Positions 18,091-26,478 of a stretch of 64,000 bases of DNA are shown piece by piece. The position numbers were made by a program, and so were the translations under genes. This DNA is from Variovorax sp. RA8. Lineage in GTDB: Bacteria; Pseudomonadota; Gammaproteobacteria; Burkholderiales; Burkholderiaceae_C. The notes under the pieces were generated by a model, which was not told the DNA's origin, searched no databases, and was given only the letters and a program-made list of their open reading frames with translations. The stretch lies in the NCBI RefSeq assembly GCF_901827175.1, contig NZ_LR594662.1, positions 4,402,001 through 4,466,000 on the forward strand, in the 5' to 3' direction. Positions within the stretch are counted from its first letter, which is position 1, and each line of letters begins with the position of its first letter.

Positions 18091-20961
18091 ATGTACGACA
18101 TCACGGCGCGCTCCACGCCAGGGGAGGCGCATGCCGGCGAGGCGCTGGGATCGGGCGAGATCCGCTGGCGCTTTGGCGCATTCATCCTCTGGGAGGCCCA
18201 GCGCCGGCTCGAAAGGCTCGGGCAGAGCGTTCGCCTGGGCTCCCGCTCGTTCGAGCTGCTGCTGCAATTGCTCAGGTGCGTGGGCGAGGTCGTGGGCAAG
18301 GAAGAGCTGCTCGCCACCGTCTGGGCCGGGGTGGTGGTCGAGGAGTCCAGTGTGCGGGTCCACATCTCCGCGCTTCGCAAGGCTTTGGGCGAGCCGCAAG
18401 ACGGGGACAACTGCAAGGAATGGATTTCCAACATTCCCCTGCGCGGCTACCGGTTCAACGGCACGGTTTTTCGCGAACAGGTCGGCATGCCGACCGAGGA
18501 TCGACCGCGCGCGGCGGCCCTGCCCGCGTTGTCTTTCGCGAAGCTGCCGGAGCGCCTCACCCGGCTGGTGGGCCGCGACGCCGACATGGAGCGCGTGCTG
18601 GCGGCACTCGCAACGCGCCGGCTGGTCACCCTCGTCGGCACCGGCGGCATCGGGAAGACCCGTGTCGCCATCCATGCGACCGAATGCCACGCGGAGCGCA
18701 CGGCCATGCAGCTGGCATTCATCGACCTTTCGTCGCTGGTCTCGCAGGCCCATCTGGCGAGTACGGTGGCCCGCGCGCTCGGCGCACCGCCGGACACCCC
18801 CGACACGACCCGGGCCATCCTGCAGCGCCTGGAAGACCGCGACGTGCTCCTGCTCATCGACAACTGCGAGCACATGCTCGACGCGCTGGCGCTTCTTGTC
18901 ACCGAACTGCTCGGCGCCCTGCCCGGCTTGCGCATCCTCGCAACCAGCCGGGAGGCCATTCGCATCGAGGGAGAACACGTCGAGCGGCTGTCGCCGCTCG
19001 CGGTGCCCGGCGCACAGTGTGTCGACCTGGTCGAAGCCATGGCGTCGCCGGCGGTCGAACTGCTGGTCGAGCGTGCGAAGGCCGTGGGTGCCCGCGCGTT
19101 CGAGGATTCCGACGGACGGTTGCTCGCCGCAGTCGCCCGCCAGGTCGATGGCATCCCGCTGGCCATCGAACTGGTGGCGGCACGCCTGGGCGTCCAGCCG
19201 ATCGGCGACCTTGCCTTCCGGTTGAATGACCACATGCGGTTGTACTCCGCGGGCAGTCGGGCCGTTCTGCACCGGCACAGCACGCTCGCGGCCGCGCTGG
19301 ATTGGAGCATCGCACTGCTCGACGACGCGGAACTGCGGCTCTTTCGGCGGCTCTCGGTCTTCCGGGGGCGCTTCGATGTCGAGTCGGCGCTGAGCGTCAC
19401 CCGGGCTGACATGGATTCCGAAGTGGCGTTCGATGCACTGATCTCTCTGGCAAACAAATCGCTGGTGTCGTTCGACAACAGCGACGGCATCGCGCCCTAC
19501 CGGCTGCTCGACACGACGCGCAGCTACGCCGCCGCACTGCTCGCGCAGACCGATGAAGGCCCGGCGTTGCGGCGGCGCCATGCGCTCTTCATGCGCGAGC
19601 TGATGAGCGCCGCGACGTCGGATTCGGGTGAACTCACCGTGCAGGCCTGGAACGCGCGTTACGCGCACCGGCTGGACGACGTGCGCAGTGCGCTGGACGC
19701 CTGTCTGGCGCAGCAGGACGACTGGGAAACCGGCGCCGCGCTCACCATCGCTTCGGCGCCCTTGTGGTTTCACGTCTCGCAGGTCGAGGAGTACTGCGAC
19801 CGGGTCATCGCCGCGCTCGCATGCCTCGCGCAACCGCCGGATGCGGGCACAGAGACAGAGGCATGGCTGCAAATCGCCTTGGGCAATGCGCTGTGGCACA
19901 CCCGCGGACCGGTCCCCGAAATGAGCGCAGCCTACGATCGGGCGCTTGCCCTGGCCATGTCGGTCCGATCGGTCGTGCTGGAGCTCCAGGCCCGCTGGGG
20001 TATCTGCGTGCTGCATGCGATTCGCGGCGAATACGCGGCCGCGCTGCACCACTCGCAGGTGCTGTTCGAATTCGCGCAATCGACCCCCGATCCCGCCGCA
20101 CTCAACCTGGCACATCGCATGACCGCGCTGGCGAGTCACTTCTGCGGCAACTTTTCTGCGGCCAGTGCCGGCGCCGAGGCGGCGATCGTTGTGGGCGGCA
20201 CCGTGCGCCAGACACCCGTCAATCTGTTCCAGGTCGATGCCGCCGTCGCATCGAACGCCTTTCTGGCTCGCACGCTCTGGCTCCAGGGCGATGCGGCGAA
20301 GGCCATGGCCACCGCCACCCACGCGGTGGCTCTTGCCGAGGCCGGAGGCAATGCGCTGTCGCTGTGCTTCGCGCTGTTCGGCACATGCCCGGTCGCCCTG
20401 TGGTCGGGCGAGCTGGAACTGGCGCGCAAGTGGGTGCGCATGCTGCTGGACGAGGCCCAGCGCAGAGGTCTGGTGTACTGGCACCAGTGGGCGCATTGCT
20501 ATGCACTGGGCCTGCAGGCGCTCACCGCGCACGACCCCCACCGGCATATACGCCAGGTCGCGCAGCAACTCGACGAGTTTGACGCGCCACGCAAGGAAAT
20601 GCTCGTGACCTTCTGCGCTGACTGGATCGACGACGAGACCATCGCGCGCGCCGGCGCCGGGCACGGTCAATGGAGCGCAGCCGAGACCTGGCGCGCTGCG
20701 GGCCGGCGCTGCGAGCAGCGCGGCCTCGACGATGAAGCCGAGGTGTTCTACCTGCGTGCCATCGACACCGCCAGGCAGCAAGGCGCGCTGGGATGGGAAT
20801 TTCGTGCGGCGATCAGCACCGCCCGGCTGTGGGATCGCCGAGGCAAGAGGAAGGATGCCCTCGAACTGCTGGACGAGAGCTGCGCGCGCGCGGTGCCGCA
20901 AGGCGAGCATCCCGGCCTTGCGCAAGCCCGCGCACTGCGCAGCGCACTTTCCCGGACCTGA
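18091..20961 (+). CDS. Winged-helix STAND ATPase regulator C
   Basis: A 956-residue regulator, the longest of the three paralogs. I place the start at the ATG at 18091; a GTG three codons upstream is possible. The winged helix carries the recognition helix EESSVRVHISALRKALG and the wing IPLRGYRFNG. The STAND NTPase has Walker A GTGGIGKTR, Walker B DVLLLIDNCEHM and the sensor RILATSREAIR. A TPR-like helical region occupies the second half, ending with a unit (RRGKRKDALELLDESC) that regulators A and B lack. It is followed at 21012 by the TTRAC repeats and the LysR gene at 21127. The ligand is unknown. Confidence 0.88.
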   Translation: MYDITARSTPGEAHAGEALGSGEIRWRFGAFILWEAQRRLERLGQSVRLGSRSFELLLQLLRCVGEVVGKEELLATVWAGVVVEESSVRVHISALRKALGEPQDGDNCKEWISNIPLRGYRFNGTVFREQVGMPTEDRPRAAALPALSFAKLPERLTRLVGRDADMERVLAALATRRLVTLVGTGGIGKTRVAIHATECHAERTAMQLAFIDLSSLVSQAHLASTVARALGAPPDTPDTTRAILQRLEDRDVLLLIDNCEHMLDALALLVTELLGALPGLRILATSREAIRIEGEHVERLSPLAVPGAQCVDLVEAMASPAVELLVERAKAVGARAFEDSDGRLLAAVARQVDGIPLAIELVAARLGVQPIGDLAFRLNDHMRLYSAGSRAVLHRHSTLAAALDWSIALLDDAELRLFRRLSVFRGRFDVESALSVTRADMDSEVAFDALISLANKSLVSFDNSDGIAPYRLLDTTRSYAAALLAQTDEGPALRRRHALFMRELMSAATSDSGELTVQAWNARYAHRLDDVRSALDACLAQQDDWETGAALTIASAPLWFHVSQVEEYCDRVIAALACLAQPPDAGTETEAWLQIALGNALWHTRGPVPEMSAAYDRALALAMSVRSVVLELQARWGICVLHAIRGEYAAALHHSQVLFEFAQSTPDPAALNLAHRMTALASHFCGNFSAASAGAEAAIVVGGTVRQTPVNLFQVDAAVASNAFLARTLWLQGDAAKAMATATHAVALAEAGGNALSLCFALFGTCPVALWSGELELARKWVRMLLDEAQRRGLVYWHQWAHCYALGLQALTAHDPHRHIRQVAQQLDEFDAPRKEMLVTFCADWIDDETIARAGAGHGQWSAAETWRAAGRRCEQRGLDDEAEVFYLRAIDTARQQGALGWEFRAAISTARLWDRRGKRKDALELLDESCARAVPQGEHPGLAQARALRSALSRT

Positions 20962-21011
20962 CAGACTTTGCGCCGCATCGGGCTCACGGGGACAGTGCCT
21001 GAAGGCCGGGC

Positions 21012-21041
21012 ATAACAAACATTGACAGGGCTTAACTGGCC
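21012..21041 (+). promoter_or_regulatory. TTRAC direct repeats (10-bp period) upstream of the LysR gene
   Basis: Three 10-bp units in a row, ATAACAAACA, TTGACAGGGC, TTAACTGGCC. They align without gaps to the repeats at 15453-15482 (TAACAA, TTGACA and TTAACTGGC conserved). They lie 86 bp before the LysR start at 21127 and 50 bp after regulator C. I infer an operator for one or more of the STAND winged-helix regulators. Confidence 0.5.
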
Positions 21042-21126
21042 CCGTCACGGCTTTGCGCGCAGAGTGACCGCTTCGCTTTCATGGGGGGATCAGGACACCC
21101 GATCCCTCGAACCGAGAAGCCGACTC

Positions 21127-22170
21127 ATGACAACTTCTGCCCTTCCTTCGCCCTCTTCCATCCCCCTCGCGCCACGCGCAGACCCGCTGGCCTCCAGCTT
21201 CGCCACCAGCTATGCCGGGGTGGTTGCCTTCATTGCCGTTGTCACGGAAGGCAGCTTTGCACGGGCCGCGGATCGACTGGGCATCGGCCGCTCCGCCGTG
21301 AGCCGCAGCGTCCAGAAGCTGGAAGACCAGCTGAACGTCCGGCTCTTCCTGCGCACCACGCGAAGCACCACGCTCACGCGCGAAGGCGACCTCTTCTACG
21401 CCAATTGCCACACCGGCGTCGACCGGATCGTCCAGGCGGTCGAAGAAATGCGGGACCTGCGGCAAGGCCCGCCCCGCGGGCACCTGCGCATCAACGCCGC
21501 AGTCGGGTTCGGCCGCCGGGTCGTCGCGCCGCTGCTGGGCGAGTTTCGCGCAACCTACCCCGAGGTCACCATCGACCTGTTGCTGAACGACAAGCCGACC
21601 GACTTCACCTCCGACCGGGTGGACATCGCGTTTCGCAACGGCCGCATGGAAGACGCCCAGATCATCGCCAAGCAGATCATCCCCATGCAGTTGCTGCTGT
21701 GCGCCTCACCCGCCTACCAGGCAGCCCACGGGCTGCCCGACAGCGTGGAAGCCCTGGCCGGGCACGAGTGCATCAACTTCCGCTTTTCATCCGGCCGGAT
21801 CTTCGAGTGGGAGTTCAAGGTCGGGGGGCAGCCACGCAAGCTCGTGCCCCAGGCCAAGCTCACCTACAACGATGCGGACCTGGTGCTGCAGGCCGTGCTC
21901 GACGGCCACGGCATCGCCCAGCTGCCAGGCTACCTGGCGTGCGAGGCGCTCAGGACCGGTGCGCTTGTCCCGTGCCTGACCCAGTATGCGCCCGACGACA
22001 GCGGCCATTACATCTGCTATCTGAGCCGCCAGCACCTGCCTTCGCGCATGCGCGTGTTCATCGACTTCATGACCTCGAAGATTCGGGCCGCCGACCTGGA
22101 TTGCCTCACCGACCTCAGCCCGAAGCTGCAGGCCGAGGCCGGGATTGGTGCCGACGCGACAACAGCGTGA
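21127..22170 (+). CDS. LysR-family transcriptional regulator (candidate master regulator)
   Basis: A 347-residue LysR-type protein; start at 21127 (MTTSALPSPSS), with an unusual 30-residue N-terminal tail before the winged helix (VVAFIAVVTEGSFARAADRL, GRSAVSRSVQKLEDQL). It belongs to the large CrgA/AphB-like branch. The effector domain ends normally. Its 3' end contains LysR-box promoter 4, so the box is encoded within its last codons and drives the hydrolase operon downstream. It is preceded by the TTRAC repeats. Its central position among the boxes makes it the best candidate for the regulator that binds them. That assignment is inference; the LysR protein at 42559 is the alternative. Confidence 0.88.
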   Translation: MTTSALPSPSSIPLAPRADPLASSFATSYAGVVAFIAVVTEGSFARAADRLGIGRSAVSRSVQKLEDQLNVRLFLRTTRSTTLTREGDLFYANCHTGVDRIVQAVEEMRDLRQGPPRGHLRINAAVGFGRRVVAPLLGEFRATYPEVTIDLLLNDKPTDFTSDRVDIAFRNGRMEDAQIIAKQIIPMQLLLCASPAYQAAHGLPDSVEALAGHECINFRFSSGRIFEWEFKVGGQPRKLVPQAKLTYNDADLVLQAVLDGHGIAQLPGYLACEALRTGALVPCLTQYAPDDSGHYICYLSRQHLPSRMRVFIDFMTSKIRAADLDCLTDLSPKLQAEAGIGADATTA

Positions 22171-22214
22171 GTCCCTGCGCAGGCCTACTCCCTCGCCTTC
22201 GGCGAACCTAGCAT
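22144..22214 (+). promoter_or_regulatory. LysR-box promoter 4 (before haloperoxidase-like hydrolase operon)
   Basis: ATTGGTGC at 22144-22151, right half ACAACA, CTACTC at 22185-22190, 18 bp, TAGCAT at 22209-22214. The first 27 bp lie inside the 3' end of the LysR coding region. The first downstream gene starts at 22290. Confidence 0.75.
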
Positions 22215-22289
22215 TTCAATCGTTCCACGGCCTCCTTCCCAGCGCTCGCGCACCGTGGTCCGACGTTTCAATTTCAACCGCAGGAAACC

Positions 22290-23258
22290 ATGAAGACCAC
22301 ACAGAATCCTTCGCGCCGACACCTGATTGCGACCGGCGCTGCCGTCGCCACCGGCACCCTCGCCTTCGGCATGCAAGAAGCAGCCGGCGCAGCAACCCGC
22401 ACCCGGCCCCTCCAGCCTTCGAGCCCTTCGAGGACTAGCAACACCATCACCACCCCCGACGGCACGCAGATCTACTACAAGGACTGGGGCGAAGGTCCCG
22501 TCGTCACCTTTTCTCACGGATGGCCGCTCAACGCCGATGCATGGGACGGACAGATGCTCTTCCTGGCGCGCAACGGCTTCCGCGTCATCGCGCACGACCG
22601 GCGTGGGCATGGCCGCTCGAGCCAGTCCTCGTCGGGCAATGACATGAACGGCTACGCCGACGACCTCGCGGTTCTCTTCGAGGCACTCGACCTGAAGAAG
22701 GCCACGATGGTCGGCCATTCCACGGGCGGCGGCGAGGTGGCGCGCTACATCGGACGCCACGGCAGCAAGCGGGTGGCCAAGGCGGTGCTCATCGGCGCTG
22801 TTCCGCCTGTCATGTTGAAGTCCGCGGCAAACCCCGAAGGCCTGCCGATGGAGGTGTTCGACGGCCTTCGCGCCGGGGTCGCCGGCGATCGCTCGCAGTT
22901 CTACAAGGAGTTCGCTCTCCCGTTCTTCGGCGCCAACCGCCCAGGCGCGAAGGTGTCGCAGGGCATCCTGGACCAGTTCTGGCTCTGGAGCATGCAATGC
23001 GGCCAGAAGAACTCCTACGAGTGCATCAAGGCCTTCTCCGAAACCGACTTCACCGAAGACCTGAAAAAGATCGATGTGCCCACGCTGATCATGCACGGCG
23101 AGGACGACCAGATCGTGCCCATCCACGACTCGGCAAAGAAGTCCGCTCAGCTCGTCAAAGGCGCCAAGGCGATCTACTACCCCGACGCTCCGCACGGGCT
23201 CACCGCCACGATGCAAGACAAGATCAATGCAGACCTGCTTGCCTTCCTCAAGAGCTGA
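22290..23258 (+). CDS. Exported non-haem haloperoxidase-like alpha/beta hydrolase
   Basis: A 322-residue protein with a twin-arginine-like signal ([20 protein letters not shown]) and an alpha/beta-hydrolase core of the non-haem chloroperoxidase type. Core motifs are [16 protein letters not shown] (oxyanion), [10 protein letters not shown], nucleophile [12 protein letters not shown], acid in HGEDDQIVP and His in [10 protein letters not shown]. Such enzymes hydrolyse esters or lactones and show adventitious perhydrolase activity. The Tat signal is uncommon and suggests a periplasmic site. It is the first gene of an operon with the genes at 23295 and 24181. Confidence 0.9.
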   Translation: MKTTQNPSRRHLIATGAAVATGTLAFGMQEAAGAATRTRPLQPSSPSRTSNTITTPDGTQIYYKDWGEGPVVTFSHGWPLNADAWDGQMLFLARNGFRVIAHDRRGHGRSSQSSSGNDMNGYADDLAVLFEALDLKKATMVGHSTGGGEVARYIGRHGSKRVAKAVLIGAVPPVMLKSAANPEGLPMEVFDGLRAGVAGDRSQFYKEFALPFFGANRPGAKVSQGILDQFWLWSMQCGQKNSYECIKAFSETDFTEDLKKIDVPTLIMHGEDDQIVPIHDSAKKSAQLVKGAKAIYYPDAPHGLTATMQDKINADLLAFLKS

Positions 23259-23294
23259 ACCACGCACACGACCGACCGACCTCGAACCTGCACC

Positions 23295-24170
23295 ATGCTG
23301 AATCTTTTGCTGCAAACCACGATCGAAGGAGACCCAGACGACTGGAACATTTCGCGATTCAGTCGCCTGGGTTCGTTTCTCTCGCAGCTTCAGGACGACA
23401 ACGGTCGGCCCGCCTTCCAGGTGACTGCGCGCGACCGTTCGTCGCGCACTGCTCCCGACCCCGTGCTGTCGACGCTGGATGAATCGGACTTCGACCAGCT
23501 CTGGCTCTTTGCCGTCGATACAGGCGACGGCCTCACACCGGAAGACTGCGCGAGCATCAGCCGATTCCGCCGTCGCGGCGGTGGCCTCATGGTCACGCGT
23601 GACCACATGGACCTGGGCAGTTCGATCTGCAACCTCAGTGGCGTCGGCGCCGCACACCACTTCCACAGCCGCAACTGCGAGCCCGATACGAACCGCCAGT
23701 GCGTCGACAACCCGTTCTCGGGCGCCATCTCGTGGCCCAACTACCACTCGGGCGCAAACGGCGACTACCAGCGCATCCGGTCGGTCGGCAGCATTCACCC
23801 GGTGATGCGCGACAGGCGCTCGGCCACGGGCGTGATCCAGTACCTTCCCGCGCATCCGCATGAAGGCACGGTCGGTGTACCGCCCGGTGATTCGAGCTGC
23901 CGCGTCGTCATGGAAGGGCAGAGCTCGCTGTCCGGCAGGCGCTTCAACATCGCGGTCGCGTTCGAGCACTCCGAGCACGGTGGTCGGGCCATCGCGCAGT
24001 CGACCTTTCATCACTTCGCTGACTTCAACTGGGACCCTTCGGCCGGTTGTCCTTCCTTCGTGGCGGAACCGGCCGGCGATGGAATCATCCGCTTCTCCGA
24101 AGCGCTTCGCTCGACGAAGCAATACGTGCGCAACGTCGCCTTCTGGCTCAGCGCCGACCAGCCCGCCTGA
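23295..24170 (+). CDS. Conserved protein of unknown function, possibly ThuA/glutamine-amidotransferase-like fold
   Basis: A 291-residue soluble protein. I do not recognise a specific family. The pattern near residues 70-110 (LWLFAVDTGDGLTPEDCASI, then RRGGGLMVTRDHMDLG) resembles the strand-turn layout of ThuA-like or class I amidotransferase-like proteins. There are several conserved-looking His and Cys residues (HHFHSRNCEPD). A C-terminal HHFADFNWD segment could bind a metal or sugar. It starts 36 bp after the hydrolase and ends 10 bp before the dienelactone hydrolase, so it is part of the same operon. The fold call is tentative. Confidence 0.7.
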   Translation: MLNLLLQTTIEGDPDDWNISRFSRLGSFLSQLQDDNGRPAFQVTARDRSSRTAPDPVLSTLDESDFDQLWLFAVDTGDGLTPEDCASISRFRRRGGGLMVTRDHMDLGSSICNLSGVGAAHHFHSRNCEPDTNRQCVDNPFSGAISWPNYHSGANGDYQRIRSVGSIHPVMRDRRSATGVIQYLPAHPHEGTVGVPPGDSSCRVVMEGQSSLSGRRFNIAVAFEHSEHGGRAIAQSTFHHFADFNWDPSAGCPSFVAEPAGDGIIRFSEALRSTKQYVRNVAFWLSADQPA

Positions 24171-24180
24171 GGAGAAAACC

Positions 24181-24882
24181 ATGCACGCGCCCTTTCGGAT
24201 CGCCACCACGGGGGGCAGCTTCACCGCGTACGTCGCCCGTCCGCAGAAACTTCCCGCGCCGGCCATCGTCGTCATCCACGAAGTCTTTGGCGTGAACGCC
24301 GACATGCGCCAGACCTGTGATGACCTCGCGGCGCAAGGTTACGTGGCGGTCTGCCCCGACCTGTTCTGGCGGATCGCGCCGGGCCTTGACCTCTCCGATC
24401 GCACGGAAGCGGAGCTCGCGCAAGCCCAGGCCCTGTACAACGCCTTCGACCTCGATGCAGGTGTGAGCGACATCGCCGCCACCGTACAGGCCACCCGTGC
24501 GATGCCGGAGGTCACGGGCAAGATCGGCGTGGTCGGTTACTGCCTGGGCGGCCTGCTGGCCTTCCTCACGGCCGCGCGCGCGAGACCCGACGCAACGGTG
24601 GCGTTCTACCCCGGCAACGCGGACAAGCATGTCCGCGAAGCGGACCGGATCGCCAACCCACTGATCGTTCACCTCGCGCAGAAGGACGAGTACATCCCCG
24701 CCGATGCGCAGCGGCAGATCGCATCTGAGTTGAACCGACGGCCGCAGGTGCAGGTCTACAGCTATCCGGGATGTGGCCACGCCTTTGCACGGCACCGCGG
24801 CACCGCCTACAACGCCGAAGCGGCGGCCTTGGCCAACCGCAGGACCGCGGATTTCCTGGCCCTTCATCTGCAGCCGCACTGA
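24181..24882 (+). CDS. Dienelactone hydrolase family protein
   Basis: A 233-residue cytoplasmic DLH-type alpha/beta hydrolase. The start at 24181 follows GAGGAG. The triad is visible: nucleophile Cys in GYCLGG, Asp in AQKDEYIP and His in GCGHAFARH. A conserved VVIHEVFGVNADMR stretch forms the Glu-containing segment that activates the Cys. Family members open dienelactones in chlorocatechol-type pathways or hydrolyse other small esters. No ring-cleavage genes are next to it, so a general detoxifying esterase is more likely. It is the last gene of the promoter-4 operon. Confidence 0.9.
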   Translation: MHAPFRIATTGGSFTAYVARPQKLPAPAIVVIHEVFGVNADMRQTCDDLAAQGYVAVCPDLFWRIAPGLDLSDRTEAELAQAQALYNAFDLDAGVSDIAATVQATRAMPEVTGKIGVVGYCLGGLLAFLTAARARPDATVAFYPGNADKHVREADRIANPLIVHLAQKDEYIPADAQRQIASELNRRPQVQVYSYPGCGHAFARHRGTAYNAEAAALANRRTADFLALHLQPH

Positions 24883-24967
24883 AACGCCTGACGCACCCGT
24901 AGCAGCAACGGCTTTCTCCAGCGAAAATCGCCGCACGGCCTTTCGCGGGCCATCACTTGATGGAGTC

Positions 24968-25101
24968 ATGCTGCGTCTCTACGACAGCCCGCCAAACTCC
25001 CCGAGGTCGCCCGGCTGCTGAAGAAGAACTACCCCAATGAAGTCGCCGACCTGGGCAACAACGCGGGCGTCAAGCTCGACGCGCTGCTCGAGAGCCTCTA
25101 A
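24968..25101 (+). pseudogene. C-terminal gene fragment
   Basis: The DNA reads in one frame as a coherent C-terminus (KLPEVARLLKKNYPNEVADL, then GNNAGVKLDALLESL and a stop at 25099-25101). It has no start of its own. In another frame just upstream, an ATG at 24968 reads MLRLYDSPPN, which looks like the first residues of a GST-type protein. The two do not join in frame, so I take this as a deletion scar between two former genes. The family of the C-terminal piece is not recognised. Confidence 0.4.
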
Positions 25102-25133
25102 TATGTCCATGGTGAGCGCCTGGCCGCGAACGC

Positions 25134-25204
25134 ATTGGTGCCTTGCAGACAACGCCGTGCTCCCTCTCGCATACCTACCGCTGAGGGCCGGCCGTTCCTA
25201 GGAT
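25134..25204 (+). promoter_or_regulatory. LysR-box promoter 5 (before exported beta-propeller-like protein)
   Basis: ATTGGTGC at 25134-25141, right half ACAACG, CTACCG at 25175-25180, 18 bp, TAGGAT at 25199-25204. The target gene starts at 25240 after AAGGAG. Confidence 0.75.
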
Positions 25205-25239
25205 CGATGGGGTCCATCCCACCCTTCAAGGAGCTCCCC

Positions 25240-26475
25240 ATGCGTCTGCGCACCATCGTCACCGCCCTCGCCTGCTGCCTCTGCACCTCCCTCAACGCCG
25301 TCGCGGCGGATGTAAAGTCCATCTCCCGCCTTGCCGCGGGCCCCGGCAACATCCTGTTCATCGCCGACTGGAAAGCCGCCCGCGTCCACGCGATCTCGCT
25401 AGCTGCGGCACATCAGCAGCCGGCAGGCACGGCGTTCAACATCCTTGACCTGGAGCGCCTGCTCTCCGCCCAGGTCGGCGGCGCCAAGGTTACGGTCGAG
25501 GACATGGTCGTGCGGCCTGGCACCGCACAGGTGTACGTGGCTGTGAGTTACGGCGCCGCGAAGACGCCGGCGCTCATCATGGTCACCAGCGACAAGAAGG
25601 CGCGCCGCGTCGACTTGAAGGCGGCGGCCTCTACGTCGGTCGCACTGCGCGACGCGCCCACCTCGGACTACAGCTTCTGGAAGGAAACGCCGGAGCGCAG
25701 CTTCACCGTCACCGACATGAAGTGGCGCGAAGGCGAACTCTTCGTTGCCGGCCTCTCCAACCAGGACTTCGCCTCAACGCTGCGCCGGGTGAAGTACCCC
25801 TTCGACGCGAAGCAGTCGATCACCTCGGTGGAGATCTATCACGCGGGCCACAACCTGATCGAGACGCGCGCGCCGATCCGCGCGATGAGCTTCGCGAGCT
25901 GGGGCGGCAAGCCCTACCTGGTGGCCGCCTACACCTGCACGCCGCTGGTGACGATCCCACTGGATGACCTGAAGGACGGCGCGCACATCCGCGGTAAGAC
26001 CGTCGCCGAACTCGGTTATGGCAACACGCCGGCTGACATGATTGCCTACTCGCGCACCGAGCAAGGCAAGACCGAAGACTTCCTGCTGCTGGCGAACTTC
26101 AACCGCGTGTCGAACGTTATTCCCGTGTCGCAACTGGAGGCGACGGGTTCGCGTCCTGGCATCGAGAAGCAGGTGCCTTTCGGGCAGCTCGCGGGTGTCG
26201 AAGTCATGCAGGCCCCGCTGGCCGGCACGCTGCGGCTGGACAATCTCGACGAGAAATCGTTCGTCGTCGTGCGTCGCCGGCTCGAGAAGGACGCGCTGCA
26301 GCTCGTTTCCATCGGCAAGGAACTGAGCTTCCGGCTGACCGACCACGTCTCGGAGTACGCCTTCGCAGAGTACAGCTTCAAGCGCGACAACTTCCAGCTG
26401 CAGAACATCAAACCCCGGCAGGACATCCTGCTGAAGGACGAAGGCTTCCCGGACCTGATCAAGGCATCGGAGTAA
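25240..26475 (+). CDS. Exported protein of unknown function, probably repeat-rich
   Basis: A 411-residue protein; the start at 25240 follows AAGGAG and gives a clear signal peptide (RLRTIVTALACCLCTSLNAV, cleavage near AVAADV). The mature part has repeated strand-turn segments (GNILFIADWKAARVHAISL, TAQVYVAVSYGAAK, FLLLANFNRVSNVIPV) that suggest a beta-propeller or similar repeat structure. I recognise no catalytic motif. It is the first gene after LysR-box promoter 5. The next gene, another exported protein, starts 4 bp downstream, so the two are translated together and may act together in the periplasm. Confidence 0.75.
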   Translation: MRLRTIVTALACCLCTSLNAVAADVKSISRLAAGPGNILFIADWKAARVHAISLAAAHQQPAGTAFNILDLERLLSAQVGGAKVTVEDMVVRPGTAQVYVAVSYGAAKTPALIMVTSDKKARRVDLKAAASTSVALRDAPTSDYSFWKETPERSFTVTDMKWREGELFVAGLSNQDFASTLRRVKYPFDAKQSITSVEIYHAGHNLIETRAPIRAMSFASWGGKPYLVAAYTCTPLVTIPLDDLKDGAHIRGKTVAELGYGNTPADMIAYSRTEQGKTEDFLLLANFNRVSNVIPVSQLEATGSRPGIEKQVPFGQLAGVEVMQAPLAGTLRLDNLDEKSFVVVRRRLEKDALQLVSIGKELSFRLTDHVSEYAFAEYSFKRDNFQLQNIKPRQDILLKDEGFPDLIKASE

Positions 26476-26478
26476 GCC

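Noticed and set aside
17854..21048. 1064-codon antisense frame opposite STAND regulator C
   Set aside because: Its translation is low-complexity shadow sequence; the sense gene has complete domains.
22185..24305. Long antisense frame opposite the hydrolase operon (706 codons)
   Set aside because: High-GC shadow of three well-supported genes; its product is Arg/His-rich with no domain.
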